From CAVPMN01 sp963706425 (GTDB lineage Bacteria > Actinomycetota > Acidimicrobiia > Acidimicrobiales > Acidimicrobilacustridaceae), in NCBI GenBank assembly GCA_963706425.1, contig CAVPMN010000020.1, positions 868,001-932,000 of the forward strand: a stretch of 64,000 bases of DNA. The letters are read 5' to 3'. This document shows, one piece after another, positions 24,699-33,191 of the stretch (positions are counted from its first letter, which is position 1; each line of letters begins with the position of its first letter). The notes under the pieces were generated by a model. That model was given only the letters and a program-made list of their open reading frames with translations. It did not search any database and was not told the origin of the DNA. A program made the position numbers and the translations under genes.

Positions 24699-24707
24699 GA
24701 GTCTCGT

Positions 24708-24713
24708 AGGCTA
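24708..24713 (-). promoter_or_regulatory. Putative -10 box of leaderless ffh promoter
   Basis: TAGCCT in the ffh sense, 9 bases before ATG 24698. Confidence 0.4.
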
Positions 24714-24739
24714 GCGGCCCGCTGAGCCGCCCCGGGCGC

Positions 24740-25252
24740 TCAGACCGAGGCGTCGATCTCGAGCTGGTCGTCGACGCCCGCCACACCGGGGATGGCCGCG
24801 GCCACCCGCACCAGCTCGTCGCGGGCGGTGTCGTGGGGCACCGACCCGCTGAGGCTGACCCGTCCAGACGTGACGGCGACCTCCGGCTGAGGGAGATGCC
24901 AGGTGCGAGGAGCATGGCCGAGCTCGAAGGTGACCCGGTCGGCGAGCTCTTCGTCGGAGAGGCCGGCACGGCCGTCGATCAGGCGACGCAACTTGGCCCG
25001 CAGCTCCCGTCCCTGCACCGGGGCCAGCAAGAGCCCGATGGCGAGCCCGAGCACGAAACACAGAACCCCCGAGACACCGGCCGCCCGGGTAGCCCGCCAG
25101 CCGACCCGGGCCGGAGCCCCACCGACCTTCACACCGACACGGAAGGTGCCCTTCAACACGCCGACCGACGAGGAGAGCAGGGCGATGAACAGCTTGATCG
25201 GCAAGAGCACGAGCCGAACGAGCAGGCTGACGAACCCCCGGATGAACCCCAT
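24740..25252 (-). CDS. Membrane protein with BON domain
   Basis: 170 residues. An amphipathic, basic N-terminus (MGFIRGFVSLLVRLVLLPIK) precedes a transmembrane helix (about 58-78, SGVLCFVLGLAIGLLLAP) whose end, GLLLAPVQGRELRAKLRRL, resembles YtxH-type proteins. Residues about 105-168 form a BON domain (VAVTSGRVSLSGSVPHDTARDEL, PGVAGVDDQLEI), a fold that binds phospholipid or peptidoglycan-linked partners. It lies between ftsY and ffh; a role in envelope maintenance is plausible but unproven. Confidence 0.8.
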   Translation of the reverse strand: MGFIRGFVSLLVRLVLLPIKLFIALLSSSVGVLKGTFRVGVKVGGAPARVGWRATRAAGVSGVLCFVLGLAIGLLLAPVQGRELRAKLRRLIDGRAGLSDEELADRVTFELGHAPRTWHLPQPEVAVTSGRVSLSGSVPHDTARDELVRVAAAIPGVAGVDDQLEIDASV

Positions 25253-25303
25253 GTGTGCTCCTTGCGACCTTGGATCCCCAGATCGGGGCTGCGTGCGGAC
25301 CGA

Positions 25304-26533
25304 CTACGAGAAGAGTGCTTCGACGAACTCGTCGGCATCGAACGGTACGAGATCGCCGACCCCTTCGCCCAGACCCACCAGCTTCACGGGGATGCCCAGC
25401 TCCGACTGGATGGCCACCACGATGCCGCCCTTGGCCGAACCGTCGAGCTTGGTGAGCACCACACCGGTGAGCTCGACCGCCTCGGTGAACTGCCGGGCCT
25501 GCACGAGACCGTTCTGGCCCGTGGTGGCATCGAGCACGAGCAGCACCTCCGTGACCGTGCCGACACCCTTCTCGGCCACCCGGCGCACCTTGCTCAGCTC
25601 GTCCATGAGGTTGACCTTGGTGTGAAGCCGACCGGCGGTGTCGGCCAGCACCAGGTCGGCCCCTCTGGCGTGGGCACTCTCGACCGCGTCGAAGATCACC
25701 GCGCTCGGATCGCCGCCCTCCGCGCCGCGTACGAGCTCGGCGCCGGCGCGCTCAGCCCATTGCTGCAGCTGCTCGGCCGCGGCCGCCCGGAAGGTGTCGC
25801 CGGCGGCCATCACCACGCTGCGCCCGTCGTCGACCTCGCGGCGACCGACCTTGCCGATGGTGGTGGTCTTGCCGACGCCGTTCACCCCCACGAAGAGCCA
25901 GACGCTCGGCGCCGTCGGCGCGGTGTGCAGATCGAGATCGAACCCCGAGAGCCGCGCTTTCAGCTCGGCCTTGAGGGCGTCGACCAGCTGCTGGCCGTCG
26001 GTGAGCCCCTCCTCCTTCACCCGGGCCCGCAAGTGGTCGAGCAGCTCGCCCGTGGGGCCGACGCCCACGTCGGCGCGAATCAACGCCTCCTCGAGCTCGT
26101 CCCAGGTCTCAGCGTCGATCTGGCTGCGCCCGGCGATCGAGCCGACATAGCCGGCCAGCAGGCTGCGGGCCTTGGTGAGGCGGTCGCGGAACCGAGGCTT
26201 GACCAGCGGCTCCTCGACGACCGCGGCTTCCGCGACGATCGACTCGGCTTCTTCGACGACCGAGGCCGCCTCGGCCGGCGCAACGGCGTCGTCGATGGCC
26301 TCGCGCAACGCCGCTTCGATGTCGGTGGGCGCGTCGCTCGGCACGTCGAGGTCGTCGTCGGCCGTCGCCGCTTTGCGCGCGGCCAGGTCGTCGAGCACCG
26401 CCTTCGGCACTCGGGGGGCGTCAGGCGGCGGTTCGAGCGCTTCGAGGCGACGGCGGCGAACACCGACCAGGGCGAAGCTGATGCCACCGATGATCGCCAG
26501 GGCGAGGACGAGGACGAGCAGGACAATTTCCAT
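25304..26533 (-). CDS. ftsY: SRP receptor FtsY
   Basis: Membrane receptor for Ffh-ribosome complexes. It begins with a transmembrane helix (2-22) and an acidic, Ala-rich A domain to about residue 110, then the NG domain: GVNGVGKTTTIGKVG (P loop), DTFRAAAAEQLQQW, DTAGRLHTK, TKLDGSAKGG and the closing GLGEGVGDLVPFDADEFVEAL. A real N-terminal transmembrane anchor, as in other actinobacteria, distinguishes it from E. coli FtsY. TAGGAT lies 9 bases before ATG 26533. Confidence 0.97.
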   Translation of the reverse strand: MEIVLLVLVLALAIIGGISFALVGVRRRRLEALEPPPDAPRVPKAVLDDLAARKAATADDDLDVPSDAPTDIEAALREAIDDAVAPAEAASVVEEAESIVAEAAVVEEPLVKPRFRDRLTKARSLLAGYVGSIAGRSQIDAETWDELEEALIRADVGVGPTGELLDHLRARVKEEGLTDGQQLVDALKAELKARLSGFDLDLHTAPTAPSVWLFVGVNGVGKTTTIGKVGRREVDDGRSVVMAAGDTFRAAAAEQLQQWAERAGAELVRGAEGGDPSAVIFDAVESAHARGADLVLADTAGRLHTKVNLMDELSKVRRVAEKGVGTVTEVLLVLDATTGQNGLVQARQFTEAVELTGVVLTKLDGSAKGGIVVAIQSELGIPVKLVGLGEGVGDLVPFDADEFVEALFS

Positions 26534-26542
26534 GGGCGCGTG

Positions 26543-26548
26543 ATCCTA
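26543..26548 (-). promoter_or_regulatory. Putative -10 box of leaderless ftsY promoter
   Basis: TAGGAT in the ftsY sense, 9 bases before ATG 26533. Confidence 0.4.
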
Positions 26549-26607
26549 GTGGGGTGAGCCGTCGACTCGTCCGGGCCGATTCCCAGCGCGACCGAGCCCG
26601 AAACCGA

Positions 26608-26637
26608 CTCGGGCGCACCCTGTCGGGTGCGCCCGAG
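26608..26637 (-). terminator. Strong hairpin between htrA and ftsY, probable terminator
   Basis: Perfect 13-bp arms (CTCGGGCGCACCC / GGGTGCGCCCGAG) around a 4-base loop, about 80 bases past the htrA stop. No T tract follows, so it could act as an intrinsic terminator of the weak high-GC kind or protect the 3' end. A second stem lies at 26660-26698. Confidence 0.5.
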
Positions 26638-26659
26638 CGGGCTGGGAACTTTCCGACAC

Positions 26660-26698
26660 GGTGACCCGGGTGAGCGCTGGGCTCACCCCGGGGTCACC
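26660..26698 (-). terminator. Second hairpin after htrA
   Basis: Two stacked stems, GGTGACCC/GGGTCACC and GGGTGAGC/GCTCACCC, with a 2-base bulge and a 5-base loop, starting 16 bases after the htrA stop. With 26608-26637 it makes a tandem hairpin end for the htrA transcript. Confidence 0.45.
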
Positions 26699-26713
26699 GC
26701 GACGGACGGGGGG

Positions 26714-27952
26714 TCATGAGGTCTGGCCGAGCGTGACCGTCAGGCTGAGCTGCCGGCCGTCTCGCACCACGTCGACCGTGATGGTGTCGCCCGGGCTGTA
26801 GGTGCCGATCCGGCCCTGCAGCTCGGCGAATCCCTGCACGGCGTTGCCGTCGACGGACACGATCAGGTCGCCCGCTTCGATGCCGGCGGCGGCGGCGGCA
26901 CCGCCGGCGGCCACGTTGGCGACCAGGGCGCCGGGCTCGTCCGAGCTGTCGCTGCTGTCGCCCTCGATGCCGAGGGCCGCTCGGGCGACCGGCTCACCGC
27001 TGACGATCTCGTCGGCGATGCGCTTGGCCGTCTCGATCGGGATGGCGAACCCGATGCCGTTGTTCTCACCGCTCTGGCTGAAGATCGCGGTGGGCACGCC
27101 GATGATCTCGCCTCGCCGGTTGGCGAGCGCACCACCGGAGTTGCCGGGGTTGATCGGCGCATCGGTCTGGATCATGTTGACGGCGATGTTGAGCTGGTTG
27201 GGCACAGCCCGATCGACGGCGCTGACGATCCCTGCGGTCACCGTCTGCGACAGACCGAAGGGGCTGCCGAGTGCCACGGCGGTCTGGCCGACCGCCACCG
27301 GATCGGAGGACAGGCGGGCCACCGGCAGATCGTCGGCGTCGATCTTGACGACCGCGATGTCGCTCGACGGGTCGGCTCCGAGCACCTCGCCGTCGTAGGT
27401 GGTGCCGTCCGCCAGGCGCACCTTGACCGATGACGCGTCACCCACCACATGGGCGTTGGTCATGATCAGACCGGATGCGTCGTAGATGGTGCCCGAGCCG
27501 AGGCCCTGGTCGGCCACCTCGATCTGGACGACCGCTGGGCTGACGGCGGCGGCCACCGCGGCCACCGGCTCGTCACCGTTGGCCTCGACCGCCGGAGTGG
27601 TGCCCGCTTGGAGCGACACCGGCGTCGTGGGGGTGGCGGCCGTGACGGTGGGCTCACTGTCGTCGAGCACGTCGCGGACGGCATAGCCCATGCCGAAGAG
27701 GGCGACGACGAGTGCGATCACAAAGGCAACGCGCCACCCACCGCCCCGCCTCACGTGGAGGGGGGAGGAGGGTTCGACGGGGGGTGGGGGCGGTTGCGTC
27801 GGCGCCCGGAACGGGCTTGCCGATGGTCCACCGGCCGACGGGGGGCTCGGCTCGGTGGACGATCCGTTGAGCGGCGGGGGAAGAGGCGGCCGACTGGAAG
27901 GGTCGGCGAGCGGCGGGGTCTGGGGGGGCTCGGTGTTCCAGGTCGTGGTCAC
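26714..27952 (-). CDS. HtrA/PepD-like membrane-anchored serine protease with PDZ domain
   Basis: 412 residues. A Pro-rich cytoplasmic region (1-70) is followed by one transmembrane helix (about 74-93) and an extracytoplasmic trypsin-like domain with catalytic His168 (TNAHVV), Asp198 (SSDIAVVK) and Ser272 (GNSGGAL), then a PDZ domain (about 315-405, AAAAAGIEAGDLIVSVDG). This is the HtrA/DegP layout of envelope quality-control proteases. It is encoded 59 bases after a kinase-regulator pair, as PepD is beside MprAB in mycobacteria. It also has its own TACGGT box 7 bases before GTG 27952. Confidence 0.93.
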   Translation of the reverse strand: MTTTWNTEPPQTPPLADPSSRPPLPPPLNGSSTEPSPPSAGGPSASPFRAPTQPPPPPVEPSSPLHVRRGGGWRVAFVIALVVALFGMGYAVRDVLDDSEPTVTAATPTTPVSLQAGTTPAVEANGDEPVAAVAAAVSPAVVQIEVADQGLGSGTIYDASGLIMTNAHVVGDASSVKVRLADGTTYDGEVLGADPSSDIAVVKIDADDLPVARLSSDPVAVGQTAVALGSPFGLSQTVTAGIVSAVDRAVPNQLNIAVNMIQTDAPINPGNSGGALANRRGEIIGVPTAIFSQSGENNGIGFAIPIETAKRIADEIVSGEPVARAALGIEGDSSDSSDEPGALVANVAAGGAAAAAGIEAGDLIVSVDGNAVQGFAELQGRIGTYSPGDTITVDVVRDGRQLSLTVTLGQTS

Positions 27953-27959
27953 GTGAGCG

Positions 27960-27965
27960 ACCGTA
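27960..27965 (-). promoter_or_regulatory. Putative -10 box of leaderless htrA-like gene
   Basis: TACGGT in the gene's sense, 7 bases before GTG 27952. It allows expression independent of the upstream kinase gene. Confidence 0.4.
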
Positions 27966-28011
27966 CGGAACGGCTGCTAAAGGACGCGTAAGCCGGCTCG
28001 GTTCGTGTCGT

Positions 28012-29214
28012 TCAGGGCCGCGCCGGCAACCAGATCGCGAACGCGGCGCCCCGGCCGGGCTCGGACGCGAGGCGCACCTGGCCGCCGTGCGCCTCGGCGA
28101 TCTGGCGCACGATCGTGAGGCCGAGACCGCTGCGCCCGGCCTCCCGTCCGTCGGCCTTGTCGCCCCGCCAGAACCGCTGGAACACCCGCTCCTGATCTTC
28201 CGGCGCGATGCCCGGCCCCTCGTCGCTCACGGCCATCCACACCCACGGGTCCTCGCGTCCGGCAGTGACGCGCACGGTGGTGCCGGGTGGGCTCACCCGA
28301 ACCGCGTTGGCCAACAGGTTGCCCACCGCTTGTTGGAGAGCGAGCCGGTCGCCGTCGACCAGCAGGTGAGGGGGCGAGGCATGCTCGATGGCGACCTGCT
28401 TGGTGCCGGCGGTCATGGCGAACTCGTCGGCCGCCTGCTCGACGAGGGTGGAGAGGTCGACGGTCTCGCGCTCGAGCGAGAGGCTCCCTTGGCGCGCGTA
28501 GACGAGTAGATCGTCGACCAATCGACTCATGCGCTCGGTCGAGCGCTGCACGACCTCGCCGGTGCGCCGCAACTCGCTCGCGCTGGCGTCCGGATCGGAC
28601 AACGTGACATCGAGGTTCGTGCGGATGACCGCGAGCGGGTTGCGCAGCTCGTGGGAAGCCTCGTGGATGAACTCACGCTGGCTCTCGAACGCTCCGTCGA
28701 TCCGACCGAGCATGTCGTCGAACGTGTCGGCCAACTGCTTGAGCTCGTCCTCTGGTCCTTGGAGGTTGATGCGCCGACTCAGGTCGGTGGCCTGGATGTT
28801 GCGGGCCGTGGCGGTGATCTCGTCGATCGGCCGCAGCACCCGACCCGACACGAGCCACCCCACCCCGACCGACGCGATGAACAGCACCGTGAGCGACCCG
28901 AAGGAGTAGCGCCGCAGCGTGTCGAGCGCTCGGGCGTTGGCTTCGCGCTCGATGTAGAGATACGGATCGACCTGCTCGCCCTCCACGAAGAGGGCCTGGC
29001 CCTGAGGGGTGACACCGACGAACTGCGTCACCCGCCGCGAGATCGGCTGATCCGACAGTGTGCGCGCCAGCCCGATGTAGATCGACACGACGGCCAGGCT
29101 GGCCAACCCGATGAGGATCACGGAGTAGATGAACGCGATGCGGAAGCGGATCGACCCCATCCACGACGGCAGCCGCTCCGCGGCTCGCGCCCCTTTGGGA
29201 CTAGCCATCGGCAC
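28012..29214 (-). CDS. Sensor histidine kinase (MprB-like)
   Basis: Membrane kinase of a two-component system. Transmembrane helices at about 25-48 and 104-124 flank a short (about 55-residue) extracytoplasmic sensor. HAMP follows (about 125-178), then the dimerisation helix with phospho-acceptor His188 (HEASHELRNPL) and a HATPase_c domain with NLLANAVRVSPPG, DEGPGIAPED, FQRFWRG and RSGLGLTIV. It overlaps the regulator gene by up to 14 bases; ATG 29208 is an alternative start. The placement with an HtrA protease suggests envelope stress sensing, by analogy with MprB. Confidence 0.92.
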   Translation of the reverse strand: MPMASPKGARAAERLPSWMGSIRFRIAFIYSVILIGLASLAVVSIYIGLARTLSDQPISRRVTQFVGVTPQGQALFVEGEQVDPYLYIEREANARALDTLRRYSFGSLTVLFIASVGVGWLVSGRVLRPIDEITATARNIQATDLSRRINLQGPEDELKQLADTFDDMLGRIDGAFESQREFIHEASHELRNPLAVIRTNLDVTLSDPDASASELRRTGEVVQRSTERMSRLVDDLLVYARQGSLSLERETVDLSTLVEQAADEFAMTAGTKQVAIEHASPPHLLVDGDRLALQQAVGNLLANAVRVSPPGTTVRVTAGREDPWVWMAVSDEGPGIAPEDQERVFQRFWRGDKADGREAGRSGLGLTIVRQIAEAHGGQVRLASEPGRGAAFAIWLPARP

Positions 29215-29884
29215 TCAACCGGTAGCCACGGCCGATGACCGTCTCGATGAGCTGGGGCTCGTCGCCCACGGTGAGCTTTCGGCGAAGGGTGCCGATCGTG
29301 ACCCGCACCGTGTTGGTGAACGGATCGGCGTTCTCGTCCCACACGTGCTCGAGCAGCGTTTCCTGCGAAAGCACCTCGCCCGGGCGATTCATGAAGAAAC
29401 GCAGGAGTGAGAACTCCTTCGCGGTGAGGTCGAGCAGGCGGTCGCCGCGGCGAGCGGTGTGGCGGGCGTCGTCGAGCTCGACGTCGCCGACCCGCACGAC
29501 CGCCGAGGTCGCCGGCGTGTCGCGGCGGAGCAGCGAGCGCACTCTGGCCGACAACTCCGGGAACGCGAACGGCTTCACGAGATAGTCGTCGGCTCCGCTG
29601 TCGAGACCGTCGACGCGATCGTCGAGGCTGTCGCGAGCGGTGAGCATGAGGATGCGGGGCTGCATGTCGAGCAGCGCGTCGCCGCGAATGCGACGGCAGA
29701 CCTCACGCCCGTCGACCCCCGGCATCGTGATGTCGAGGCAGATCAGGTCGTACGCGTTGACGAGCGCCTTGTCGAGCGCCTCCTCGCCGTCGTAGGCGAC
29801 GTCGACGGCGTATCCCTCACGACGCAGACCGCGCGCCACCGCATCGGCCAGATCGGTCTCGTCGTCGACCACCAGGACTCGCAC
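29201..29884 (-). CDS. Response regulator, OmpR/PhoB family (MprA-like)
   Basis: 227 residues. Receiver domain with the acidic pair DD (7-8), phospho-acceptor Asp51 (ICLDITMPG), Thr82 region (LTARD) and Lys104 (VKPF), then a winged-helix DNA-binding domain (LDLTAKEFSLLRFFMNRPGEVL, VRVTIGTLRRKL, IGRGYRL). It is the first gene of the regulator-kinase-protease set. GTG 29884 has TACGGT 7 bases upstream. Confidence 0.95.
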   Translation of the reverse strand: MRVLVVDDETDLADAVARGLRREGYAVDVAYDGEEALDKALVNAYDLICLDITMPGVDGREVCRRIRGDALLDMQPRILMLTARDSLDDRVDGLDSGADDYLVKPFAFPELSARVRSLLRRDTPATSAVVRVGDVELDDARHTARRGDRLLDLTAKEFSLLRFFMNRPGEVLSQETLLEHVWDENADPFTNTVRVTIGTLRRKLTVGDEPQLIETVIGRGYRLSADG

Positions 29885-29891
29885 GGCGACG

Positions 29892-29897
29892 ACCGTA
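29892..29897 (-). promoter_or_regulatory. Putative -10 box of leaderless response-regulator promoter
   Basis: TACGGT in the gene's sense, 7 bases before GTG 29884. The remaining 29898-30091 holds the divergent MoxR leader and no gene. Confidence 0.4.
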
Positions 29898-30091
29898 CCG
29901 CCGCCGACCGCGACCCTGCGGTCAACGACGGGCCGTCCGAGACCCGCCGGACCATCCGCTCGAGCCGCGGACCGAGCACTTCCGGAGAGCGGGCTTTATC
30001 TTGACCTTCGGTGCTTCGTGTTCAGGTGGGGCGCCGACCGCGCCGGTCGCACCCCCGGACCGACGCCGCAACACGAACGAGGAGCCTCCCG

Positions 30092-31201
30092 ATGCCGGAC
30101 CCGACGGGCGAGCACAGCCCGCAAGCCGACCAAGCACTGCTCGAACAGGCCCTGTTCGAGATGAAGAAGGTGATCGTCGGCCAGGACCGGGCCATCGAGC
30201 GGCTCTTCGTCAGCCTGCTCTCGGGTGGTCACTGCCTGCTCGAGGGTGTGCCCGGCCTGGCGAAGACGCTGGCGGTCGAGACCCTCGCCACGGTCGTGGG
30301 CGGCTCCTTCACCCGCCTCCAGTTCACCCCCGACCTCCTCCCGGCCGACATCGTCGGCACCCGGATCTACCGGGCGTCGAACGAGAACTTCGACATCGAG
30401 TGGGGTCCGGTGTTCGCCAACTTCGTGCTGGCCGACGAGATCAACCGGGCGCCCGCCAAGGTCCAGAGCGCGCTGCTCGAGGTGATGGCCGAGCACCAGG
30501 TGTCGGTCGGCGGCGTCACCCGACAGGCCCCCGAGCCCTTCCTCGTCCTCGCCACCCAGAACCCCATCGAGTCCGAGGGCGTCTACCCGTTGCCCGAGGC
30601 GCAGCGCGACCGCTTCCTCATGAAGATCGTCATCGGCTATCCGAGCGCGGCCGAAGAGATCGAGATCGTGCATCGCATGGGCGTCAACCCGCCCCACGCC
30701 GAGCAGGTCCTCTCCCTCGAGCAGCTGCAGTCCCTGCAGGCGGCGGCCGACGCCGTCTACGTCGACCACGGTGTCGTCGACTACGCCGTCAACCTGGTGC
30801 TCGCCACCCGCGAGCCCGCTCGCTTCGGCCTCGCCGAGCTCGACGAGCTCATCGCCTACGGCGCCAGCCCTCGCGCCAGCCTCGGGCTCATCGCCGCCGG
30901 CCGCAGCCTGGCCCTGCTGCGCGGTCGCACCTACGCCCTCCCCCAGGACGTGTTCGACGTCGCTCCCGACATCCTTCGTCATCGCCTCGTGCTCAGCTAT
31001 GAGGCGCTCGCCCAGGGGCTCGGGGTCGAGCACCTGCTCGCGCGCCTGCTGAGCACCATCCCGGCGCCCCGCATCGCCCCGTCTCAGGACCCCGGCGCCG
31101 GGTGGAGCGAGCCCACCGCCTCCTATCTGCCCCCGCCCCCACCCCCGATGGCACCCCCGGCAGACGACCCGGCGGCCGGCTGGCCGCGCACCGCCTCGTG
31201 A
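30092..31201 (+). CDS. MoxR-family AAA+ ATPase
   Basis: Chaperone-like ATPase of the MoxR class, usually paired with DUF58 and VWA proteins. Walker A LLEGVPGLAKTLAVETL, Walker B NFVLADEINRAPAKVQSALLEVM, sensor 1 LATQNPIESEGVYPLPEAQRDRF in two parts, and a lid domain with SPRASLGLIAAGRSLALLRGR. The C-terminal 35 residues are Pro-rich. ATG 30092 is chosen for GAGGAG upstream; an earlier in-frame start at 30011 adds Arg-rich residues without homology. It is the first gene of a plus-strand MoxR-DUF58-VWA set. Confidence 0.93.
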   Translation: MPDPTGEHSPQADQALLEQALFEMKKVIVGQDRAIERLFVSLLSGGHCLLEGVPGLAKTLAVETLATVVGGSFTRLQFTPDLLPADIVGTRIYRASNENFDIEWGPVFANFVLADEINRAPAKVQSALLEVMAEHQVSVGGVTRQAPEPFLVLATQNPIESEGVYPLPEAQRDRFLMKIVIGYPSAAEEIEIVHRMGVNPPHAEQVLSLEQLQSLQAAADAVYVDHGVVDYAVNLVLATREPARFGLAELDELIAYGASPRASLGLIAAGRSLALLRGRTYALPQDVFDVAPDILRHRLVLSYEALAQGLGVEHLLARLLSTIPAPRIAPSQDPGAGWSEPTASYLPPPPPPMAPPADDPAAGWPRTAS

Positions 31202-31203
31202 CC

Positions 31204-31269
31204 GAGAACAACCAAGCACTTCGCCCAGAGAACAACCGCGCGCTTCGCCCGGAACAACGGCTTCGCGAC
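31204..31269. repeat. Tandem 24-bp repeat after the MoxR stop
   Basis: Two near-identical 24-base units start at 31204 and 31228 (GAGAACAACC...CTTCGCCC), with a partial third from about 31252. In the frame starting at GTG 31198 they encode ENNxALRP repeats. They lie between the MoxR stop and the DUF58 gene. Confidence 0.6.
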
Positions 31270-31312
31270 GGTCAACCGACCGCCGGCGATCACCGCCGGC
31301 GGCAGCGCCGAC

Positions 31313-32197
31313 GTGCTGCGCCGACTCGAGCTCGCCGTCAACCGTCGGCTCGACGGCATCCTGCAGGGCGACTACCGCGGGCTGGTGCCCGGCCACGGCT
31401 CCGAGCTCGGCGAGACGCGCGAGTACCAACCAGGCGACGACGTGCGACGCATCGACTGGAACGTCACCGCTCGCACCCAGTCGCCTCACGTGCGCGAGAC
31501 CATCGCCGACCGCGAGCTGGAGACGTGGGTCCTCGCCGACGTCACCGCCAGCCTCGGGTTCGGCACCGCCGACTGCGAGAAGCGCGACCTGGCCGTGGCC
31601 GCCGTCGCCACCGTCGGCTTCCTCACCGCCAAGTCGGGCAACCGCATCGGTGCCGTCACGATGGACGGCGACGGGCTGGCCACCGTGCCGGCCCGGTCGG
31701 GCCGGGTGAACCTGCAGGCGCTGCTCTACCAGGTGCTGCACGCCGCGCTCGCCGACACCCCCGGCTCCTCCGACCTGGCGTCGGCGGTGCGGCGACTCGG
31801 CGCCAGCACGCAGCGACGTGGCCTGGCCGTGGTGGTGTCCGACTTCCTCGACCGCAGCGATTGGGAGCGGCCGCTCCGGGCGCTCGGCGCCCGCCACGAG
31901 GTCCTGGCCGTCGAGGTGATCGACCCCCGCGAGCTCGAGCTGCCCGACATCGGCCTGGTCGACCTGCGCGACCCCGAGACCGGCGCCCGTTTCGAGGTGC
32001 AGACAGCGAGCCCGAGCCTGCGAGCCCGCTACGCCGAGCGAGCGGCGGCCCAGCGGGCCGACATCGCTCGCCGGATCCGCGCCGCCGGCGCCGATCATCT
32101 CGTGTTGCGCACCGACCGAGACTGGCTGCTCGACATCGTGCGGTTCGTCGCGTTCCGTCGCGAACGGGTCGAGGCCATGACGAGGGCACGCGCATGA
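31313..32197 (+). CDS. DUF58 domain protein
   Basis: 294 residues. DUF58 core PGHGSELGETREYQPGDDVRRIDWNVTARTQSPHVRE, given in parts as GETREYQPGDDVRRIDWNVT, with a VWA-like remainder (TWVLADVTASLGFG, GLAVVVSDFLDRSDWE). Such proteins work with MoxR ATPases and VWA partners in envelope or complex assembly. GTG 31313 is the first start in frame. A GTG at 31198, overlapping the MoxR stop as GTGA, lies in a neighbouring frame; removing one base near 31280 would join it as GQPPPAITAGGSADVL, adding 39 residues. So the N-terminus may be truncated by an indel. Confidence 0.85.
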   Translation: MLRRLELAVNRRLDGILQGDYRGLVPGHGSELGETREYQPGDDVRRIDWNVTARTQSPHVRETIADRELETWVLADVTASLGFGTADCEKRDLAVAAVATVGFLTAKSGNRIGAVTMDGDGLATVPARSGRVNLQALLYQVLHAALADTPGSSDLASAVRRLGASTQRRGLAVVVSDFLDRSDWERPLRALGARHEVLAVEVIDPRELELPDIGLVDLRDPETGARFEVQTASPSLRARYAERAAAQRADIARRIRAAGADHLVLRTDRDWLLDIVRFVAFRRERVEAMTRARA

Positions 32198-33147
32198 GCT
32201 TCCTCGAACCGATCCGTCTCTGGTTGCTCCTCGGCGCTGCCGCGCTGGCGGGCGCCTACGTCTTCCTGCAGTTCCGGCGGCGCGCCTACGCGCTGCGGTT
32301 CACCAACCTCGACCTGTTGGCTTCGGTCGCGCCGAAGCGCCCCGGCTGGCGGCGCCACGCCGCCGCGGCCGTGTTCCTGCTGGCCGTGACCGCCCTGGTG
32401 CTCGGCTTCGCGCAGCCAGCCCGCGAGACGCGCATCCCCCGCGAGCGGGCCACGATCATGATGGCCATCGACACCTCGCTGTCGATGGACGCCACCGACG
32501 TGTCCCCATCGCGCATCGATGCCGCCAAGGAGGCCGCCAAGCGGTTCCTCGACGTGCTCCCGCCCAAGATCAACGTCGGCCTGGTGTCGTTCAACGGCGC
32601 TGCAGCGGTCGAAGTGCCGCCCACCGTCGACCGTGATCTCGTGCGGCTGGGCATCGACAACCTCGAGCTCGGCGAGAGCACCGCCATCGGCGAGGCCATC
32701 TTCACCAGCCTCGACGCCATCGACACCGTGCCACCCGACGACGAGGGCACCCCTCCCCCGGCTCGCATCGTGCTGATGTCCGACGGCGCCACCCAGACCG
32801 GCCGGCCCAACGCCACCGCCTCCGAAGCCGCCCGACAGGAGGGCGTCGCGGTCTCGACCATCGCCTTCGGCACCGACAACGGCACGATCATGGTGCCCGA
32901 GCAGCCCTATCCGGTGCCCGTGCCGGTCGACAAGCCGTCGCTGCGGGCGATCGCCGACGACACCGGCGGCACCTTCTACTCCGCCGGGTCGGAGCAGCAG
33001 CTCACCGAGGTCTACGAGAACATCGGCTCGTCGGTCGGCTACGAGACCGAGCAGCGCGAGATCACCACCTGGTTCGTGGCCGGTGCGCTGGTGCTGCTGC
33101 TGCTCGGCGGCACGCTCTCGCTGCTCTGGTTCAGCCGCCTCCCGTAA
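32194..33147 (+). CDS. VWA-domain membrane protein (BatA-like)
   Basis: 317 residues. N- and C-terminal transmembrane helices (about 8-26, 58-76 and 292-312) flank a von Willebrand A domain with MIDAS residues in MAIDTSLSMDATD, a Thr in the GESTAIGEAI loop and Asp in VLMSDGATQTGR. Start ATG overlaps the DUF58 stop as ATGA. With MoxR and DUF58 it forms the common MoxR-VWA system; unlike many such operons no second VWA or TPR gene follows. The cellular target is unknown. Confidence 0.9.
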   Translation: MSFLEPIRLWLLLGAAALAGAYVFLQFRRRAYALRFTNLDLLASVAPKRPGWRRHAAAAVFLLAVTALVLGFAQPARETRIPRERATIMMAIDTSLSMDATDVSPSRIDAAKEAAKRFLDVLPPKINVGLVSFNGAAAVEVPPTVDRDLVRLGIDNLELGESTAIGEAIFTSLDAIDTVPPDDEGTPPPARIVLMSDGATQTGRPNATASEAARQEGVAVSTIAFGTDNGTIMVPEQPYPVPVPVDKPSLRAIADDTGGTFYSAGSEQQLTEVYENIGSSVGYETEQREITTWFVAGALVLLLLGGTLSLLWFSRLP

Positions 33148-33191
33148 GCCGCCCGCAGCCGCCTCCCCTTGGCCCGCCCTCACCACTGCCG

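Noticed and set aside
31102..33147. 681-codon frame ending in the VWA protein
   Set aside because: The first 360 codons are the wrong frame of the MoxR end and DUF58. The VWA protein proper starts at 32194 with an ATGA overlap.
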